DNA of 64,000 nt from Mycolicibacterium celeriflavum (GTDB taxonomy: Bacteria; Actinomycetota; Actinomycetes; Mycobacteriales; Mycobacteriaceae), in the NCBI RefSeq assembly GCF_010731795.1, contig NZ_AP022591.1, positions 1,364,001-1,428,000 on the forward strand. Direction: 5' to 3'. Made by a program: the position numbers and the translations under genes. This document shows, one piece after another, positions 31,344 through 41,675 of the stretch. The notes beneath the pieces were generated by a model. It made no database searches. It worked only from the letters and a program-made list of their open reading frames with translations, and had not been told where the DNA came from. Position 1 is the stretch's first letter. Each line of letters starts with the position of its first letter.

Positions 31344-31688
31344 CTACGGTGACCGCTCGGCTCGCTTCCGGCGGGCACCCAGAACGAGCGCACCGACAGC
31401 GGCGACGAGTCCGGCAACCGCCAGCGTGATCGTCCATATCCGCCGATCTTCGAGATTCATCTCACACAGCCGCGTGTAGTCGATATCGGCGACCACCCCA
31501 CCGGGAACCGGGATGTTGGCCGCGCTGCCGTCGTCGTGGGCGCGGGCGGCGGACAGATCGGGCGCCACCGCGCTGCCGCACTCGAGTGTCCGATTCTCGG
31601 GCGATGCCGAGACGGGAGCGAACAAGCCGACGATGCCGACGATCACCGCGACGACCCCGGCGAAAAGCACTATCCGTAGCACAATCAT
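31344..31688 (-). CDS. small membrane protein with extracytoplasmic loop
   Basis: 114-aa protein with an N-terminal transmembrane helix (VLRIVLFAGVVAVIVGIVGLFAPV), an exposed loop of about 50 residues with two Cys (LECGSA, RLCEMN) and a second helix (TITLAVAGLVAAVGALVLGARRKR). No family is recognised. ATG 31688 overlaps the stop of the upstream sigma factor gene (ATGA), so it is translated from the same message. That suggests a membrane partner or an anti-sigma-like role, but it shows no anti-sigma motif. Confidence 0.72.
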   Translation of the reverse strand: MIVLRIVLFAGVVAVIVGIVGLFAPVSASPENRTLECGSAVAPDLSAARAHDDGSAANIPVPGGVVADIDYTRLCEMNLEDRRIWTITLAVAGLVAAVGALVLGARRKRAERSP

Positions 31689-32542
31689 GCGACTGACATA
31701 CCCATTGCCGCGGATTCCTCGCGGCAAGACTGCCGCAGCCGCTCCAGCGTCGCGGCCAGCAGCCGCGACACCTGCACCTGCGACACGCCGAGGCGCCGGC
31801 CGATCTGGCTCTGCGGCAGGTTCTCACAGAACCGCAGGCGCAGGATCAGCCGCTCACGCTCGGTGAGCGTGCTCACCAGTCCGGCGACGGTCATTGCGTC
31901 CTCGACACTGCTGTAGCGCGGGTCGTCGAGCCCTTGTCGGGCCACAACCGGTTCGGATTTCCGATCACCGGATTCCGCTGCGTCAAGCGACGACGGTCGG
32001 TACGCGGCGGCCGCATCCACCGACTGCACCACCTCGTCGCGGTCGACACCGAGTTCGGCGGCCAGTTCGGTCGCCGTCGGAGCCCGGCCGAGACGCTGTG
32101 CCATCGGGCCGATCGCGGCGCGCACGCGCTGACGGGTGTCCTTGATCCTGCGGGGCACGTGCATGACCCACGTGTGGTCGCGGAAGTGGCGTCGAACCTC
32201 GCCCATGATCGTCGGTACGGCGTAGCCCAGAAACGGGCCCTTATCCGGGTCGTAGCGGTCGATCGCCTTGATCAGCCCCAGCCGGGCCACTTGCCTCAGA
32301 TCGTCGGCCGATTCGCCGCGACCGACGAAGCGGCCCGCGATGTGGTCGGCCAATGGCAAACATCTGGTGATGATTCGGCAACGAAGCGAATCCCGTCGCG
32401 CCCCCTCAGGTGTGCGGCGCAGCTCGCAACACTGCGGGCCTACGTCGTCGTAGTCGTCCTCGTGAGTTCCCGCCGCATCCGCGTCACCCACCGGTTCCAC
32501 GAAATCGACGTGATAGTCAGCCTCCAGCAGGGCCGATACCAT
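31685..32542 (-). CDS. SigB/SigF/SigG family RNA polymerase sigma factor
   Basis: 285-aa group 3 sigma factor. Region 2 is LPLADHIAGRFVGRGESADDLRQVARLGLIKAIDRYDPDKGPFLGYA-like, with PTIMGEVRRHFRDHTW and VPRRIKD typical of SigF. Region 3 follows (LGRAPTATELAAELGVDRDEV), and region 4 contains LTERERLILRLRFCENLPQSQIGRRLGVSQVQVSRLL. The first 55 residues are acidic and unrelated. No anti-sigma (RsbW) gene is adjacent, unlike the canonical sigF locus. ATG 32542 was chosen; the frame is open further upstream. Confidence 0.9.
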   Translation of the reverse strand: MVSALLEADYHVDFVEPVGDADAAGTHEDDYDDVGPQCCELRRTPEGARRDSLRCRIITRCLPLADHIAGRFVGRGESADDLRQVARLGLIKAIDRYDPDKGPFLGYAVPTIMGEVRRHFRDHTWVMHVPRRIKDTRQRVRAAIGPMAQRLGRAPTATELAAELGVDRDEVVQSVDAAAAYRPSSLDAAESGDRKSEPVVARQGLDDPRYSSVEDAMTVAGLVSTLTERERLILRLRFCENLPQSQIGRRLGVSQVQVSRLLAATLERLRQSCREESAAMGMSVA

Positions 32543-32782
32543 GACGGCCTCCCTCTCGGTATTGACGTCCGGCCGGAGCGCCCACCGTTCGGCTAGGCGT
32601 TGTCGACCGGCCTGATATGTGCAGACTATCGGGGCAGGGGTACCGCAACCTGAAAGGAAACTGATAAGACCCCGTGAACCCGGACTCACAATTCCAGCAA
32701 ACAAGCTAGGCGGGCGTCGTCGCGAGACGCCGACCGGGCGCCGGACGTATAGGGAAGCGGTTCGCGGGGAACACGTCCCTGC

Positions 32783-33844
32783 ATGCAAGCCCTCACCGTT
32801 GACCCGACCAAAGCGCAATCGCTGCGAGTGGAGGACCTCGCAGATCCCACTCCCGGTCCTGACGAGTTGTTGGTGCAAGGGCTGGCGATCGGTATCTGCG
32901 GAACCGACAAGGAGATCGTGCGCGCCGAGTACGGCTGGCCGCCGCCGCACCGCGACCGGTTGGTGTTGGGCCACGAGTCGCTCGGCCGGGTCGCGCAGGC
33001 ACCCGAGGGCAGCGACTTCCGCGAAGGCGACCTGGTCGTCGGAGTGGTGCGCAGGCCCGACCCGGTGCCCTGCGGGGCGTGTGCGCGCGGCGAGTTCGAC
33101 ATGTGCCGCAACGGGCGCTACACCGAGCGCGGCATCAAGGCGCTCGACGGCTTCGGCAGCGAATTCTGGTCCGTGGAAACCGATTACGCGGTGAAGCTGG
33201 ATCCCGGGTTGGCCGAGGTCGGTGTGCTGATGGAACCCACGACCGTGGTGGCCAAGGCGTGGGAGCAGGTCCGCCTGGTCGGCGAGCGCACATGGTTCGA
33301 GCCGGAGCGGGTGCTGGTCACCGGTGCGGGGCCGATCGGGCTGCTCGCCGCGCTGCTGGGCGCGCAACGGGGCCTCGACGTCCACGTGCTCGACCGCGTC
33401 ACCGACGGTCCCAAGCCCGCGCTCGTGGCGGCGCTGGGCGCGACCTATCACCACGCCGATGTCGACGAGGTCGCCGGCGGTCTGCAACCCGATGTGGTGA
33501 TCGAAGCCACCGGCGCCAGCAAGGTGGTCTTCGATGCCATCGCCAACACCAGTGCCAACGGCGTCGTCTGCCTGACCGGGGTGTCGGCGGCCGGACGAAC
33601 GCTGCGGGTGGATGCCGGGAGCATCAACCGCGAGATCGTTCTCGAGAACGACGCGGTGGTCGGGTCGGTCAACGCCAACCTGCGCCACTACCGTCAGGCC
33701 GCCGAGGCGCTGGCCAAGGCCGATCCGACGTGGCTGTCCGGGTTGATCACCCGCCGCGTGCCGCTTGCCCGGTTCGCGGAGGCCTTTTCCGCCCAGAGCG
33801 ACGACGTCAAAGTGGTCGTCACGCTCGACCAGGGCCAGAGGTGA
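32783..33844 (+). CDS. zinc-dependent glucose 1-dehydrogenase-like enzyme
   Basis: 353-aa medium-chain alcohol dehydrogenase of the archaeal-type glucose 1-dehydrogenase family. ICGTDKEIV supplies the catalytic Cys, GHESLGRV the His-Glu, and PCGACARGEFDMC the cysteine cluster of the structural zinc site, which has fewer Cys than usual. The NAD(P)-binding loop is VTGAGPIGLLAALLGAQRGL. It likely oxidises glucose or a related aldose. It overlaps the GH15 gene by GTGA, so the pair may handle glucose released from a trehalose-like disaccharide. Confidence 0.85.
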   Translation: MQALTVDPTKAQSLRVEDLADPTPGPDELLVQGLAIGICGTDKEIVRAEYGWPPPHRDRLVLGHESLGRVAQAPEGSDFREGDLVVGVVRRPDPVPCGACARGEFDMCRNGRYTERGIKALDGFGSEFWSVETDYAVKLDPGLAEVGVLMEPTTVVAKAWEQVRLVGERTWFEPERVLVTGAGPIGLLAALLGAQRGLDVHVLDRVTDGPKPALVAALGATYHHADVDEVAGGLQPDVVIEATGASKVVFDAIANTSANGVVCLTGVSAAGRTLRVDAGSINREIVLENDAVVGSVNANLRHYRQAAEALAKADPTWLSGLITRRVPLARFAEAFSAQSDDVKVVVTLDQGQR

Positions 33845-35667
33845 GCGGCGTGCCGCCCATCGAGGACTACGCGCTGCTGGGTGATCTTCAGACCGCTGCG
33901 CTGGTCTCCCGCGAAGGCGCGATCGACTGGTTGTGTCTGCCGCGCTTCGACTCGCCGGCATGCTTCGCCGCGCTGCTCGACGACGACCCCGCGGGCACGT
34001 GGCGAGTGGCGCCGGCCTCCGGCGGGCCGGCAACCCGGCGGGCCTACCGCGGCGACTCCCTGGTACTCGACAGCGAATGGGACACGCCGGACGGGACGGT
34101 CCGCGTCATCGACTTCATGCCTCCACGCGACGAGTCCGCCGAGGTGGTGCGGATCGTCGAAGGAGTCACCGGCCGGGTGCCGATGCGCATGACGCTGCGG
34201 CTTCGTTTCGACTACGGGCACGTGGTGCCCTGGGTGCGCCGACGCGGTGACGACCTGTCCGCTGTCGCCGGGCCCGACGCGGTGTGGCTGCGCACGCCCG
34301 TGCCCACACAGGGACGGGAGCTGACCACGTTCGCCGAATTCGACGTGACGGCCGGGCAGCGCATCCCGTTCGTGCTCACCCACCAGCTGTCACACCTGCC
34401 GCGACCGCAGCCCGTCGCCGCCGGACAGGCCCTGCACGACACCGAACGGTTCTGGACCGAATGGATGTCGCGGTGCTCCTACACCGGACCGTGGGAAGGC
34501 GCGGTGCGCCGCTCGCTGGTGCTGCTCAAAGCGCTGACCTACGCCCCTACCGGAGGCATCGTCGCCGCCGCGACCACGTCGCTGCCCGAGGAGATCGGCG
34601 GCATGCGCAACTGGGACTACCGCTACTGCTGGCTGCGCGACGCCACGTTCACCCTGCAGGCGCTGCTCGGCACGGGGTTCGTCACCGAAGCCCGCGAGTG
34701 GCGGGAATGGCTGGTGCGCGCGGTGGCCGGGGACCCGGCGCAGCTGCAGATCATGTACGGGCTCGACGGCCGGCGCCGGCTGCCCGAGATGTCGTTGCCT
34801 TGGCTGTCGGGCTACGCGGGGTCCGCACCGGTGCGGGTGGGCAACGGCGCCGCCGACCAGTTCCAGCTCGACGTCTGGGGCGAGGTGCTCGACGGACTCC
34901 ATTTGGCCCGCGACGCCGGTCTGCCCTCGAACGACACCGCATGGGACGTTCAGCGCGCGCTGCTCGACTACCTCGAGGGGAACTGGCGCCAGCCCGACAA
35001 CAGCTTGTGGGAGGTGCGCGGCCCGCAGCGGCAGTTCGTGCACTCCAAGGTGACGGCGTGGGCCGGCGTCGACCGCGCGGTGCGCAGTGTCGAGGAGCAG
35101 GGTCTGGACGGGCCCGTCGACAAGTGGCGCGCGTTGCGCGACGAGATCCACCGCGAGGTGTGCGCCAACGGATTCGACGCCGACCGCAACACCTTCACCC
35201 AGTCGTACGGCTCCGATGAGCTCGACGCCGCGCTGCTGCTCATCCCCCGGCTGGGGTTCCTGCCGTGGGACGACCCGCGGGTCGCCGGCACCGTCAACGC
35301 CGTGCAGGCCGAGCTCAGCCACGGTGGGTTCGTGCTGCGTTACCGGCCGGAGAAAACCGATGACGGGTTACCCGGGGGGGAAGGCGTCTTCCTGGCGTGC
35401 AGCTTCTGGCTGGCCGACGCGCTGGCGGGCATCGGCCGCATCGAGGCGGCCACCGATCTGTTCGAGCGGCTACTCGGACTGCGCAACGACGTCGGGTTGC
35501 TCAGCGAGGAATACGACCCGGTGCACGGCAGGCATCTGGGAAACACGCCGCAGGCCTTCAGCCTGGTGGGCTTGATCAACACCGCGCGTCAGCTGCGCGG
35601 CAGCCGCACCACCACCTCGGCGGCTCCACAGGACCAGAACCTCAGCCCCACAACAGATCCGAGATAG
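33841..35667 (+). CDS. glycoside hydrolase family 15 protein (trehalase/glucoamylase-like)
   Basis: 608-aa protein. IEDYALLGDLQTAALVSREGAIDWLCLPRFDSPACFAALLDD is the N-terminal domain signature of bacterial GH15 enzymes. The (alpha/alpha)6 catalytic domain starts near residue 225 (SLVLLKALTYAPTGGIVAAATTSLPE, NWDYRYCWLRDATFTLQALL) and ends GLLSEEYDPVHGRHLGNTPQAFSLVGLINTA-like, where the Glu is a usual catalytic residue. A mycobacterial member (Rv2402) is described as trehalase. No signal peptide, so it acts in the cytosol. GTG 33841 overlaps the dehydrogenase stop. Confidence 0.87.
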   Translation: MSGVPPIEDYALLGDLQTAALVSREGAIDWLCLPRFDSPACFAALLDDDPAGTWRVAPASGGPATRRAYRGDSLVLDSEWDTPDGTVRVIDFMPPRDESAEVVRIVEGVTGRVPMRMTLRLRFDYGHVVPWVRRRGDDLSAVAGPDAVWLRTPVPTQGRELTTFAEFDVTAGQRIPFVLTHQLSHLPRPQPVAAGQALHDTERFWTEWMSRCSYTGPWEGAVRRSLVLLKALTYAPTGGIVAAATTSLPEEIGGMRNWDYRYCWLRDATFTLQALLGTGFVTEAREWREWLVRAVAGDPAQLQIMYGLDGRRRLPEMSLPWLSGYAGSAPVRVGNGAADQFQLDVWGEVLDGLHLARDAGLPSNDTAWDVQRALLDYLEGNWRQPDNSLWEVRGPQRQFVHSKVTAWAGVDRAVRSVEEQGLDGPVDKWRALRDEIHREVCANGFDADRNTFTQSYGSDELDAALLLIPRLGFLPWDDPRVAGTVNAVQAELSHGGFVLRYRPEKTDDGLPGGEGVFLACSFWLADALAGIGRIEAATDLFERLLGLRNDVGLLSEEYDPVHGRHLGNTPQAFSLVGLINTARQLRGSRTTTSAAPQDQNLSPTTDPR

Positions 35668-35677
35668 GTAACGCAAG

Positions 35678-36199
35678 ATGAAGACATGTACCGTTTCACG
35701 GCGTCGCGCTGCGGCGGCCGGTTTGGTGACCACCGTGCTGGTAGCCGGTTGCGGCGGCGATCCGAACATGGACTCGTCGAACCGGGGCGCGGGTTCGGAG
35801 ACCGAGACGACGTCGGTCGAGAACGCGTTCATCGTGCCGCGCTTCATACCCGGGTCGTGCGCCATCCAGATCGGCGACGCGGCGGCGCTCACGTTCACGG
35901 TGACGAACAACAGGATCACCGAGCCGGAACGCCTGCTCGGCATCGACACACCCGCCGCCGAGGCAATTCGCCTCTCTCCCGACGCGACGCTGCAGATTCC
36001 GCCCGAGACCACGATCGCCGCCGGTCAACCGATCGAAGACGTCGGCGATGGCGCCGTAGATCGGCCCTTCACGGCCAGCGTCGAGGGGCTTCGGGAAACC
36101 GCCAAACCCGGCAAGTCGGTGGACATGACGTTCCACTTCGAGAAGCAGGGCGACCTCGCGATGAAGGTTCCGATCGAGGCCTGTCCGACCCAGAAGTAG
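35678..36199 (+). CDS. LpqE-like lipoprotein
   Basis: 173-aa lipoprotein with signal MKTCTVSRRRAAAAGLVTTVLVAGC and lipobox VAGC (Cys25). The mature domain resembles LpqE and PCuAC-type immunoglobulin-like folds: AFIVPRFIPGSCAIQIGDAAALTFTVTNN, ERLLGIDTPAAEAI, and a final MTFHFEKQGDLAMKVPIEACP. The H(M)X10MX21HXM copper motif of true PCuAC proteins is not evident, so metal binding is doubtful. It follows the GH15 gene by 10 bp. Confidence 0.8.
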   Translation: MKTCTVSRRRAAAAGLVTTVLVAGCGGDPNMDSSNRGAGSETETTSVENAFIVPRFIPGSCAIQIGDAAALTFTVTNNRITEPERLLGIDTPAAEAIRLSPDATLQIPPETTIAAGQPIEDVGDGAVDRPFTASVEGLRETAKPGKSVDMTFHFEKQGDLAMKVPIEACPTQK

Positions 36200-36216
36200 G
36201 CGGTCCGGCGTAGCGG

Positions 36217-36804
36217 TCAGCTCTCGGTTGAACCGTCGGCGTCGTCGAAGCCGTCGAGCAGCCCCTTCTTCTGCCGCTCGGCGGCCGCCCTGCGGCGTTC
36301 CTCCTCGGCGGCCAACTGCAGCGCGGTGCGCGACCACACGGCGCGAGCCCAGTGAAAGGTCACCAGCGCCACCGCGATCCACGCGAGGATGAGCCCGATG
36401 CCGGGACCCGGATAGGGTTCGGCTGCGGTCTGGCGGGACCACACCGCCAGCAGGCCGAGCAGCGTCGCCACCGTCGACCCGGCCAATGCGACCCACGCGA
36501 GCGCCCACCGCCGGGTGAGAAGCGCCAACATCGAGAATCCGACCCCGAATACCAGTACCAGCCAAGCGAACACGCGCGACGGCAGGGAGATCCCCTCGCG
36601 GGCCGCCGTTTCGCCCCCGATGAGTACGTCCCACCCGCGGGCATCCCCGGTGTGCGGCAGTATGAACGACACCAGCAGCACGAAGACGCCGATCGCGATG
36701 ACCAGAGCCCGCGCGCCGGGGTCGATCTCACCTGCGACGCGGCGTTCGGCGGCTTCGATGTCGCTCTTGTACTCCTCGAAGCCGTTGTCGTCGGACGACG
36801 TCAT
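36217..36804 (-). CDS. membrane protein of the Rv2732c family
   Basis: 195-aa protein with four transmembrane helices: [59 protein letters not shown] and [20 protein letters not shown] charged C-terminal tail follows ([17 protein letters not shown]). The start ATG 36804 overlaps the miaB stop (ATGA); an ATG at 36813 is also in frame. It equals Rv2732c, which is likewise coupled to miaB. Function unknown. Confidence 0.85.
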   Translation of the reverse strand: MTSSDDNGFEEYKSDIEAAERRVAGEIDPGARALVIAIGVFVLLVSFILPHTGDARGWDVLIGGETAAREGISLPSRVFAWLVLVFGVGFSMLALLTRRWALAWVALAGSTVATLLGLLAVWSRQTAAEPYPGPGIGLILAWIAVALVTFHWARAVWSRTALQLAAEEERRRAAAERQKKGLLDGFDDADGSTES

Positions 36805-38354
36805 CGCGCACATCCTGTCGCTGTCGGCGTTTCGGTAGGCGCACCGACGCCCGGCATGCCGAGTCCCACGCCGGTGCGCGGTCGCCGGCCGGCGGCCTGG
36901 GCGTCGCCCGCGCGGGTGCGCCGGTGACTGTGTACGCCCGCGTCGGCGATGAGGTGATGCGGAGCGGCGCCGGTCACCGTCGTGGTCACGACGTCGCCGG
37001 GCCGGATGTCGAGCCGCTCCGGGTCGAAGTGCACCAGGCGGCCGTCGCGGGCGCGGCCCGACATTCTGGCCGTGCTGGCGTCCTTGCGTCCCTCGCCGGT
37101 GGCGACCAGAACTTCGACGGTGCGTCCGATCTGCGCGCGGTTCTCCTCCAGTGAGATCTTCTCCTGAAGGTCGATCAAGCGTTGATAGCGTTCGGCCACA
37201 ACGTCTTTGGATACCTGGTCGGGCAGTTCGGCGGCCGGAGTACCTGGCCGCTTCGAGTACTGGAACGTGAAGGCGCCGGCAAAGCGAGCCTGCGCGACGA
37301 CGTCGAGCGTGGCTTGGAAGTCGTCCTCGGTCTCTCCGGGGAATCCGACGATGAGGTCGGTGGTGATGGCGGCGTGCGGGATCGCGGCGCGCACCCGCTC
37401 GATGATGCCGAGATAGCGCTCGGCGCGGTACGACCGTCGCATCGCCCGCAGGATCCGGTCCGACCCGGACTGCAGCGGCATGTGCAGCGTCGGACAGACA
37501 TTCGGCGTCTCGGCCATCGCGGCGATGACGTCGTCGGTGAACTCGGCGGGGTGCGGCGAGGTGAACCGCAGCCGCTCGAGTCCGTCGATGCGTCCGCAGG
37601 CGCGCAGCAGTTCGGCGAACGCGCCCCGGTTTCTCGGCTCGGCGGGATCGACGAACGAGACGCCGTAGGCATTGACGTTCTGGCCGAGCAGCGTCACCTC
37701 GAGAACGCCTTGGTCGACCAGGGTCTTCACCTCGGCGAGCACATCGCCCGGGCGGCGGTCGACTTCCTTGCCCCGCAGCGCGGGCACGATGCAGAACGTG
37801 CAGGTGTTGTTGCAGCCCACCGAAATCGACACCCACGCGGCGTACGCGGATTCGCGCGCGGCCGGCAGCGCGGACGGGAATTCCTGCAGCGCATCAACGA
37901 TCTCGACCTGGGCGGCCCGGTTGTGTCGGGCGCGTTCCAGCAGCGTGGGCAGCGATCCGATGTTGTGGGTGCCGAACACGACGTCGACCCACGGCGCGCG
38001 GCGGAGCACGGCGTCGCGGTCCTTCTGCGCCAGGCAGCCGCCGACGGCGATCTGCATGTCGGGATCGGCTTGTTTGCGAGGCGCCAGGTGACTGATGTTG
38101 CCGTAGAGCTTGTTGTCGGCGTTCTCCCGTACAGCGCAGGTGTTGAACACCACCACGTCGGCGTCCTCGCCATCGGCGGCCCGGTGGTACCCCGCGGCTT
38201 CCAGCAATCCGGCAAGCCGCTCCGAGTCGTGCACATTCATCTGGCAGCCGTACGTGCGCACCTGGTAGGTGCGCGCCGGCGCCTGCTCGCGCGCGGACTC
38301 GCCGGTCGCGTCGTGGCGAACGGCCCGGTCAGCCGCCGCCTCTCGCGTCACCAT
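36801..38354 (-). CDS. miaB: tRNA-2-methylthio-N6-dimethylallyladenosine synthase
   Basis: 517-aa radical-SAM methylthiotransferase that adds methylthio to i6A37 made by MiaA. The N-terminal UPF0004 domain has the three auxiliary-cluster cysteines in [18 protein letters not shown] and GGCLAQKD. The radical-SAM motif is CNNTCTFC, and a TRAM domain follows ([16 protein letters not shown]). The last 45 residues are an arginine/glycine-rich mycobacterial extension. ATG 38354 is used; GTG 38363 is also possible. No clear ribosome site. Confidence 0.95.
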   Translation of the reverse strand: MVTREAAADRAVRHDATGESAREQAPARTYQVRTYGCQMNVHDSERLAGLLEAAGYHRAADGEDADVVVFNTCAVRENADNKLYGNISHLAPRKQADPDMQIAVGGCLAQKDRDAVLRRAPWVDVVFGTHNIGSLPTLLERARHNRAAQVEIVDALQEFPSALPAARESAYAAWVSISVGCNNTCTFCIVPALRGKEVDRRPGDVLAEVKTLVDQGVLEVTLLGQNVNAYGVSFVDPAEPRNRGAFAELLRACGRIDGLERLRFTSPHPAEFTDDVIAAMAETPNVCPTLHMPLQSGSDRILRAMRRSYRAERYLGIIERVRAAIPHAAITTDLIVGFPGETEDDFQATLDVVAQARFAGAFTFQYSKRPGTPAAELPDQVSKDVVAERYQRLIDLQEKISLEENRAQIGRTVEVLVATGEGRKDASTARMSGRARDGRLVHFDPERLDIRPGDVVTTTVTGAAPHHLIADAGVHSHRRTRAGDAQAAGRRPRTGVGLGMPGVGAPTETPTATGCAR

Positions 38355-38440
38355 CGAAGTCACGGGCCCATGGTACGGGCTGGTCAGTATGGCGATCCGG
38401 GCGGATTCTCGAGTTCCGGGCACGCTGCACAGTCGCTGGG

Positions 38441-38446
38441 TAAGGT
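38441..38446 (+). promoter_or_regulatory. candidate -10 of the glutamate ABC operon
   Basis: TAAGGT fits TANNNT and ends eight bases before the ATG at 38455, which would give a near-leaderless transcript. No ribosome site precedes this ATG, in agreement. Confidence 0.35.
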
Positions 38447-38454
38447 CTGCACCC

Positions 38455-39240
<786 letters not shown>

Positions 39241-39254
39241 TCGAAAGGAAACCG

Positions 39255-40067
39255 ATGCCATCAATCTCGAAGCGCGTTCTGGGGGCGCTCGCGCTCGTCG
39301 TCGCGCTGCCGCTGGCGGCGACGGCATGCGGCGGCGGTGCCGACGGCGACACGATCGTCATCGGCACCAAGTTCGATCAGCCCGGCCTCGGACTCAAGAA
39401 TCCCGACGGCACCATGAGCGGCTTCGACGTGGACGTGGCGAAGTACGTCGCGCAACGACTCGGCTACGGCGAGGACAAGATCGAGTGGAAGGAAGCGCCG
39501 TCCGGACAGCGCGAGACCCTGATCCAGAACGGCCAGGTGAAGTTCATCGTCGCGACCTACTCGATCACCGATGCGCGTGAGGAAAAGGTCGACTTCGCCG
39601 GGCCGTACCTGATCACCGGGCAGAGCCTGCTGGTGCGCGAGGACAACACCGACATCACCGGCGAGGCGTCACTGGAGAACAACAAGAAACTCTGCTCGGT
39701 GTCGGGATCGACACCGGCGCAACGGATCAAGGACAAATTTCCCGGCGTCCAGTTGCAGCAGTACGACACGTACTCGGCGTGCATCGAAGCGTTGAGGAAC
39801 GGTGCCATCGACGCGGTGACCACCGACGAGGTGATTCTGGCGGGTTACGCGGCGCAGAGCCCGGGCGCATTCAAGGTAGTCGGCGGCACCTTCTCCGAGG
39901 AACGCTACGGAATCGGTTTGAAGAAAGGCGATTCCGAACTGCTGACGCAGATCAACGACGCGCTCGCCAAGATGGAGCAGGACGGCTCCTGGAAGAAGGC
40001 GTGGGACGCCAACCTCGGCGCGGCAGGGATTCCCGCCCCGCAGCCACCGCAGATCACCCAGAAATGA
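39255..40067 (+). CDS. gluB: glutamate ABC transporter substrate-binding lipoprotein
   Basis: 270-aa periplasmic binding protein (SBP family 3). The signal MPSISKRVLGALALVVALPLAATAC ends in a lipobox with Cys25 lipidated. The ligand-binding lobes show IVIGTKFDQPGLGLKNPDG, GFDVDVAKYVAQRLGYG, FIVATYSITDAREEKVDFAGPYLITGQ and AVTTDEVILAGYAAQ, typical of glutamate/glutamine-binding members. AAAGGAAA precedes ATG 39255. It lies 14 bp after gluA. Confidence 0.93.
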   Translation: MPSISKRVLGALALVVALPLAATACGGGADGDTIVIGTKFDQPGLGLKNPDGTMSGFDVDVAKYVAQRLGYGEDKIEWKEAPSGQRETLIQNGQVKFIVATYSITDAREEKVDFAGPYLITGQSLLVREDNTDITGEASLENNKKLCSVSGSTPAQRIKDKFPGVQLQQYDTYSACIEALRNGAIDAVTTDEVILAGYAAQSPGAFKVVGGTFSEERYGIGLKKGDSELLTQINDALAKMEQDGSWKKAWDANLGAAGIPAPQPPQITQK

Positions 40068-40094
40068 CAGGCCTCCGCCCTCGGAGGAGGTGAG

Positions 40095-40778
40095 GTGGAG
40101 GTTCTTCCCGGCTACCCCGTCGGCCAGGTCGTCGAGGCGTTCTGGACGACGATTCAGCTGACGGTCTACTCCGGCATCGGGGCATTGGTGCTCGGCACGG
40201 TGCTGGCCGCGATGCGGCTGGCGCCGATGCCGGTGCTTCGCTGGCTCGGAGCGACATACGTCAACGTGGTGCGCAACACTCCGCTGACGTTGATCATCCT
40301 GTTCTGCTCGTTCGGTTTGGCGGGCACCATGGGCATCACGCTGGCGGATCCCAATTCGCTGACGTCGATCGAGGACAGCAACTTTCGCCTGGCGGTGCTC
40401 GGTCTGGCGTTGTACACCGCCGCGTTCGTGTGCGAAACGGTGCGTTCTGGGGTGAACACCGTGCCGCTGGGTCAAGCCGAGGCGGCGCGGTCGCTAGGGT
40501 TGACGTTCGGACAGAACCTGCGAATTATCCTGCTGCCGCAAGCTTTTCGCGCGGTTATCATTCCGCTCGGGTCGGTGTTGATCGCGTTGACCAAGAACAC
40601 CACGATCGCCTCGGCGATCGGAGTGGCCGAGGCCGCGTTGTTGATGAAGGAGATGATCGAGAACACCGCGGCGATCCTGACCGTCGGAACCATCTTCGCC
40701 GCCGGTTTCGTCGTCCTGACACTGCCGACGGGGCTCTTCTTCGGATGGCTGGGTAAGCGGATGGCGGTCACCAGATGA
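40095..40778 (+). CDS. gluC: glutamate ABC transporter permease
   Basis: 227-aa inner-membrane permease of the HisM/GlnP type with about five helices. YVNVVRNTPLTLIILF marks the amphipathic start and EAARSLGLTFGQNLRIILLPQAFRAVIIPLG is the EAA loop that contacts the ATPase. The start is GTG 40095, preceded by GGAGGAGGTGAG. It overlaps gluD by ATGA. Confidence 0.92.
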   Translation: MEVLPGYPVGQVVEAFWTTIQLTVYSGIGALVLGTVLAAMRLAPMPVLRWLGATYVNVVRNTPLTLIILFCSFGLAGTMGITLADPNSLTSIEDSNFRLAVLGLALYTAAFVCETVRSGVNTVPLGQAEAARSLGLTFGQNLRIILLPQAFRAVIIPLGSVLIALTKNTTIASAIGVAEAALLMKEMIENTAAILTVGTIFAAGFVVLTLPTGLFFGWLGKRMAVTR

Positions 40779-41656
40779 GTTCGGCGTCGGTTCTTTTCGA
40801 CGCGCCCGGTCCACGCGCACGGATCCGTAATTGGGTGGTGTCGGGGATCGTCATCCTGATCACTGCGCTGGTGCTGCTGGTCGTGTTGTTCCAGATGGCC
40901 GCCAAGGGCCAGCTCGCGTGCGCCATGTGGGAACCGTTCCTGACAGCGGATCTGTGGCGGACCTACGTGCTGCCCGGCGTGCAGGGCACGTTGACGGCCG
41001 CCGCGGTTTCGATCGTGTTGGCGTTGGCGCTCGGTTTCGTGCTTGGCGTGGGCCGACTTTCGACGCACAACCTGATTCGCTGGGTGTGTGCGGTGATCGT
41101 CGAGTTCTTCCGTGCGGTACCGGTGCTGATCATGATGCTGTTCGCGTTCGCGCTTTACGCGGCCTATGACATGTTTCCGTCCAAGCATCTGGCGCTCGCT
41201 GCCGTCATCACGGGTCTCACGCTGTACAACGGCGCCGTAATCGCCGAAATCGTGCGCGCCGGCGTCCACGCGCTTCCCCGCGGGCAGTCCGAGGCGGCCT
41301 TCGCGCTCGGATTGAGCTGGGGCCAGACGATGCGCTCCATCCTGTTGCCGCAAGCGATCACGTCGATGCTGCCGGTGCTGATCTCGCAACTCGTCGTGGT
41401 GCTCAAGGACACCGCGATCGGTTACGTCATCACGTTCCTCGAACTGGTGCGGCAGGGGGTGCAGATGGGTACGGCGTACAGCAATCTCCTGCCGGCGCTG
41501 ATCGTGGTGGCCGTGTTGATGATCAGTGTCAATTTCACGCTGTCCTGGGTGGCCACTGCGGTGGAGGCGCGAATGCGGCGGTCGCGTCGCGGTCCGGCGC
41601 CCCTCGACACGGAATCCGTCGAGCAGGAAGGCGCACCGGGCGCAAAAGCCGTGTGA
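40775..41656 (+). CDS. gluD: glutamate ABC transporter permease
   Basis: 293-aa second permease. An extra N-terminal helix (VSGIVILITALVLLVVLFQMA) precedes the core. EFFRAVPVLIMMLFAF matches the gating helix and SEAAFALGLSWGQTMRSILLPQAITSMLPVL is the EAA loop. The tail of about 25 residues is charged. It completes the four-gene gluABCD-type operon. Confidence 0.92.
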   Translation: MSSASVLFDAPGPRARIRNWVVSGIVILITALVLLVVLFQMAAKGQLACAMWEPFLTADLWRTYVLPGVQGTLTAAAVSIVLALALGFVLGVGRLSTHNLIRWVCAVIVEFFRAVPVLIMMLFAFALYAAYDMFPSKHLALAAVITGLTLYNGAVIAEIVRAGVHALPRGQSEAAFALGLSWGQTMRSILLPQAITSMLPVLISQLVVVLKDTAIGYVITFLELVRQGVQMGTAYSNLLPALIVVAVLMISVNFTLSWVATAVEARMRRSRRGPAPLDTESVEQEGAPGAKAV

Positions 41657-41675
41657 CGTCGATTCTTTCAGACCG

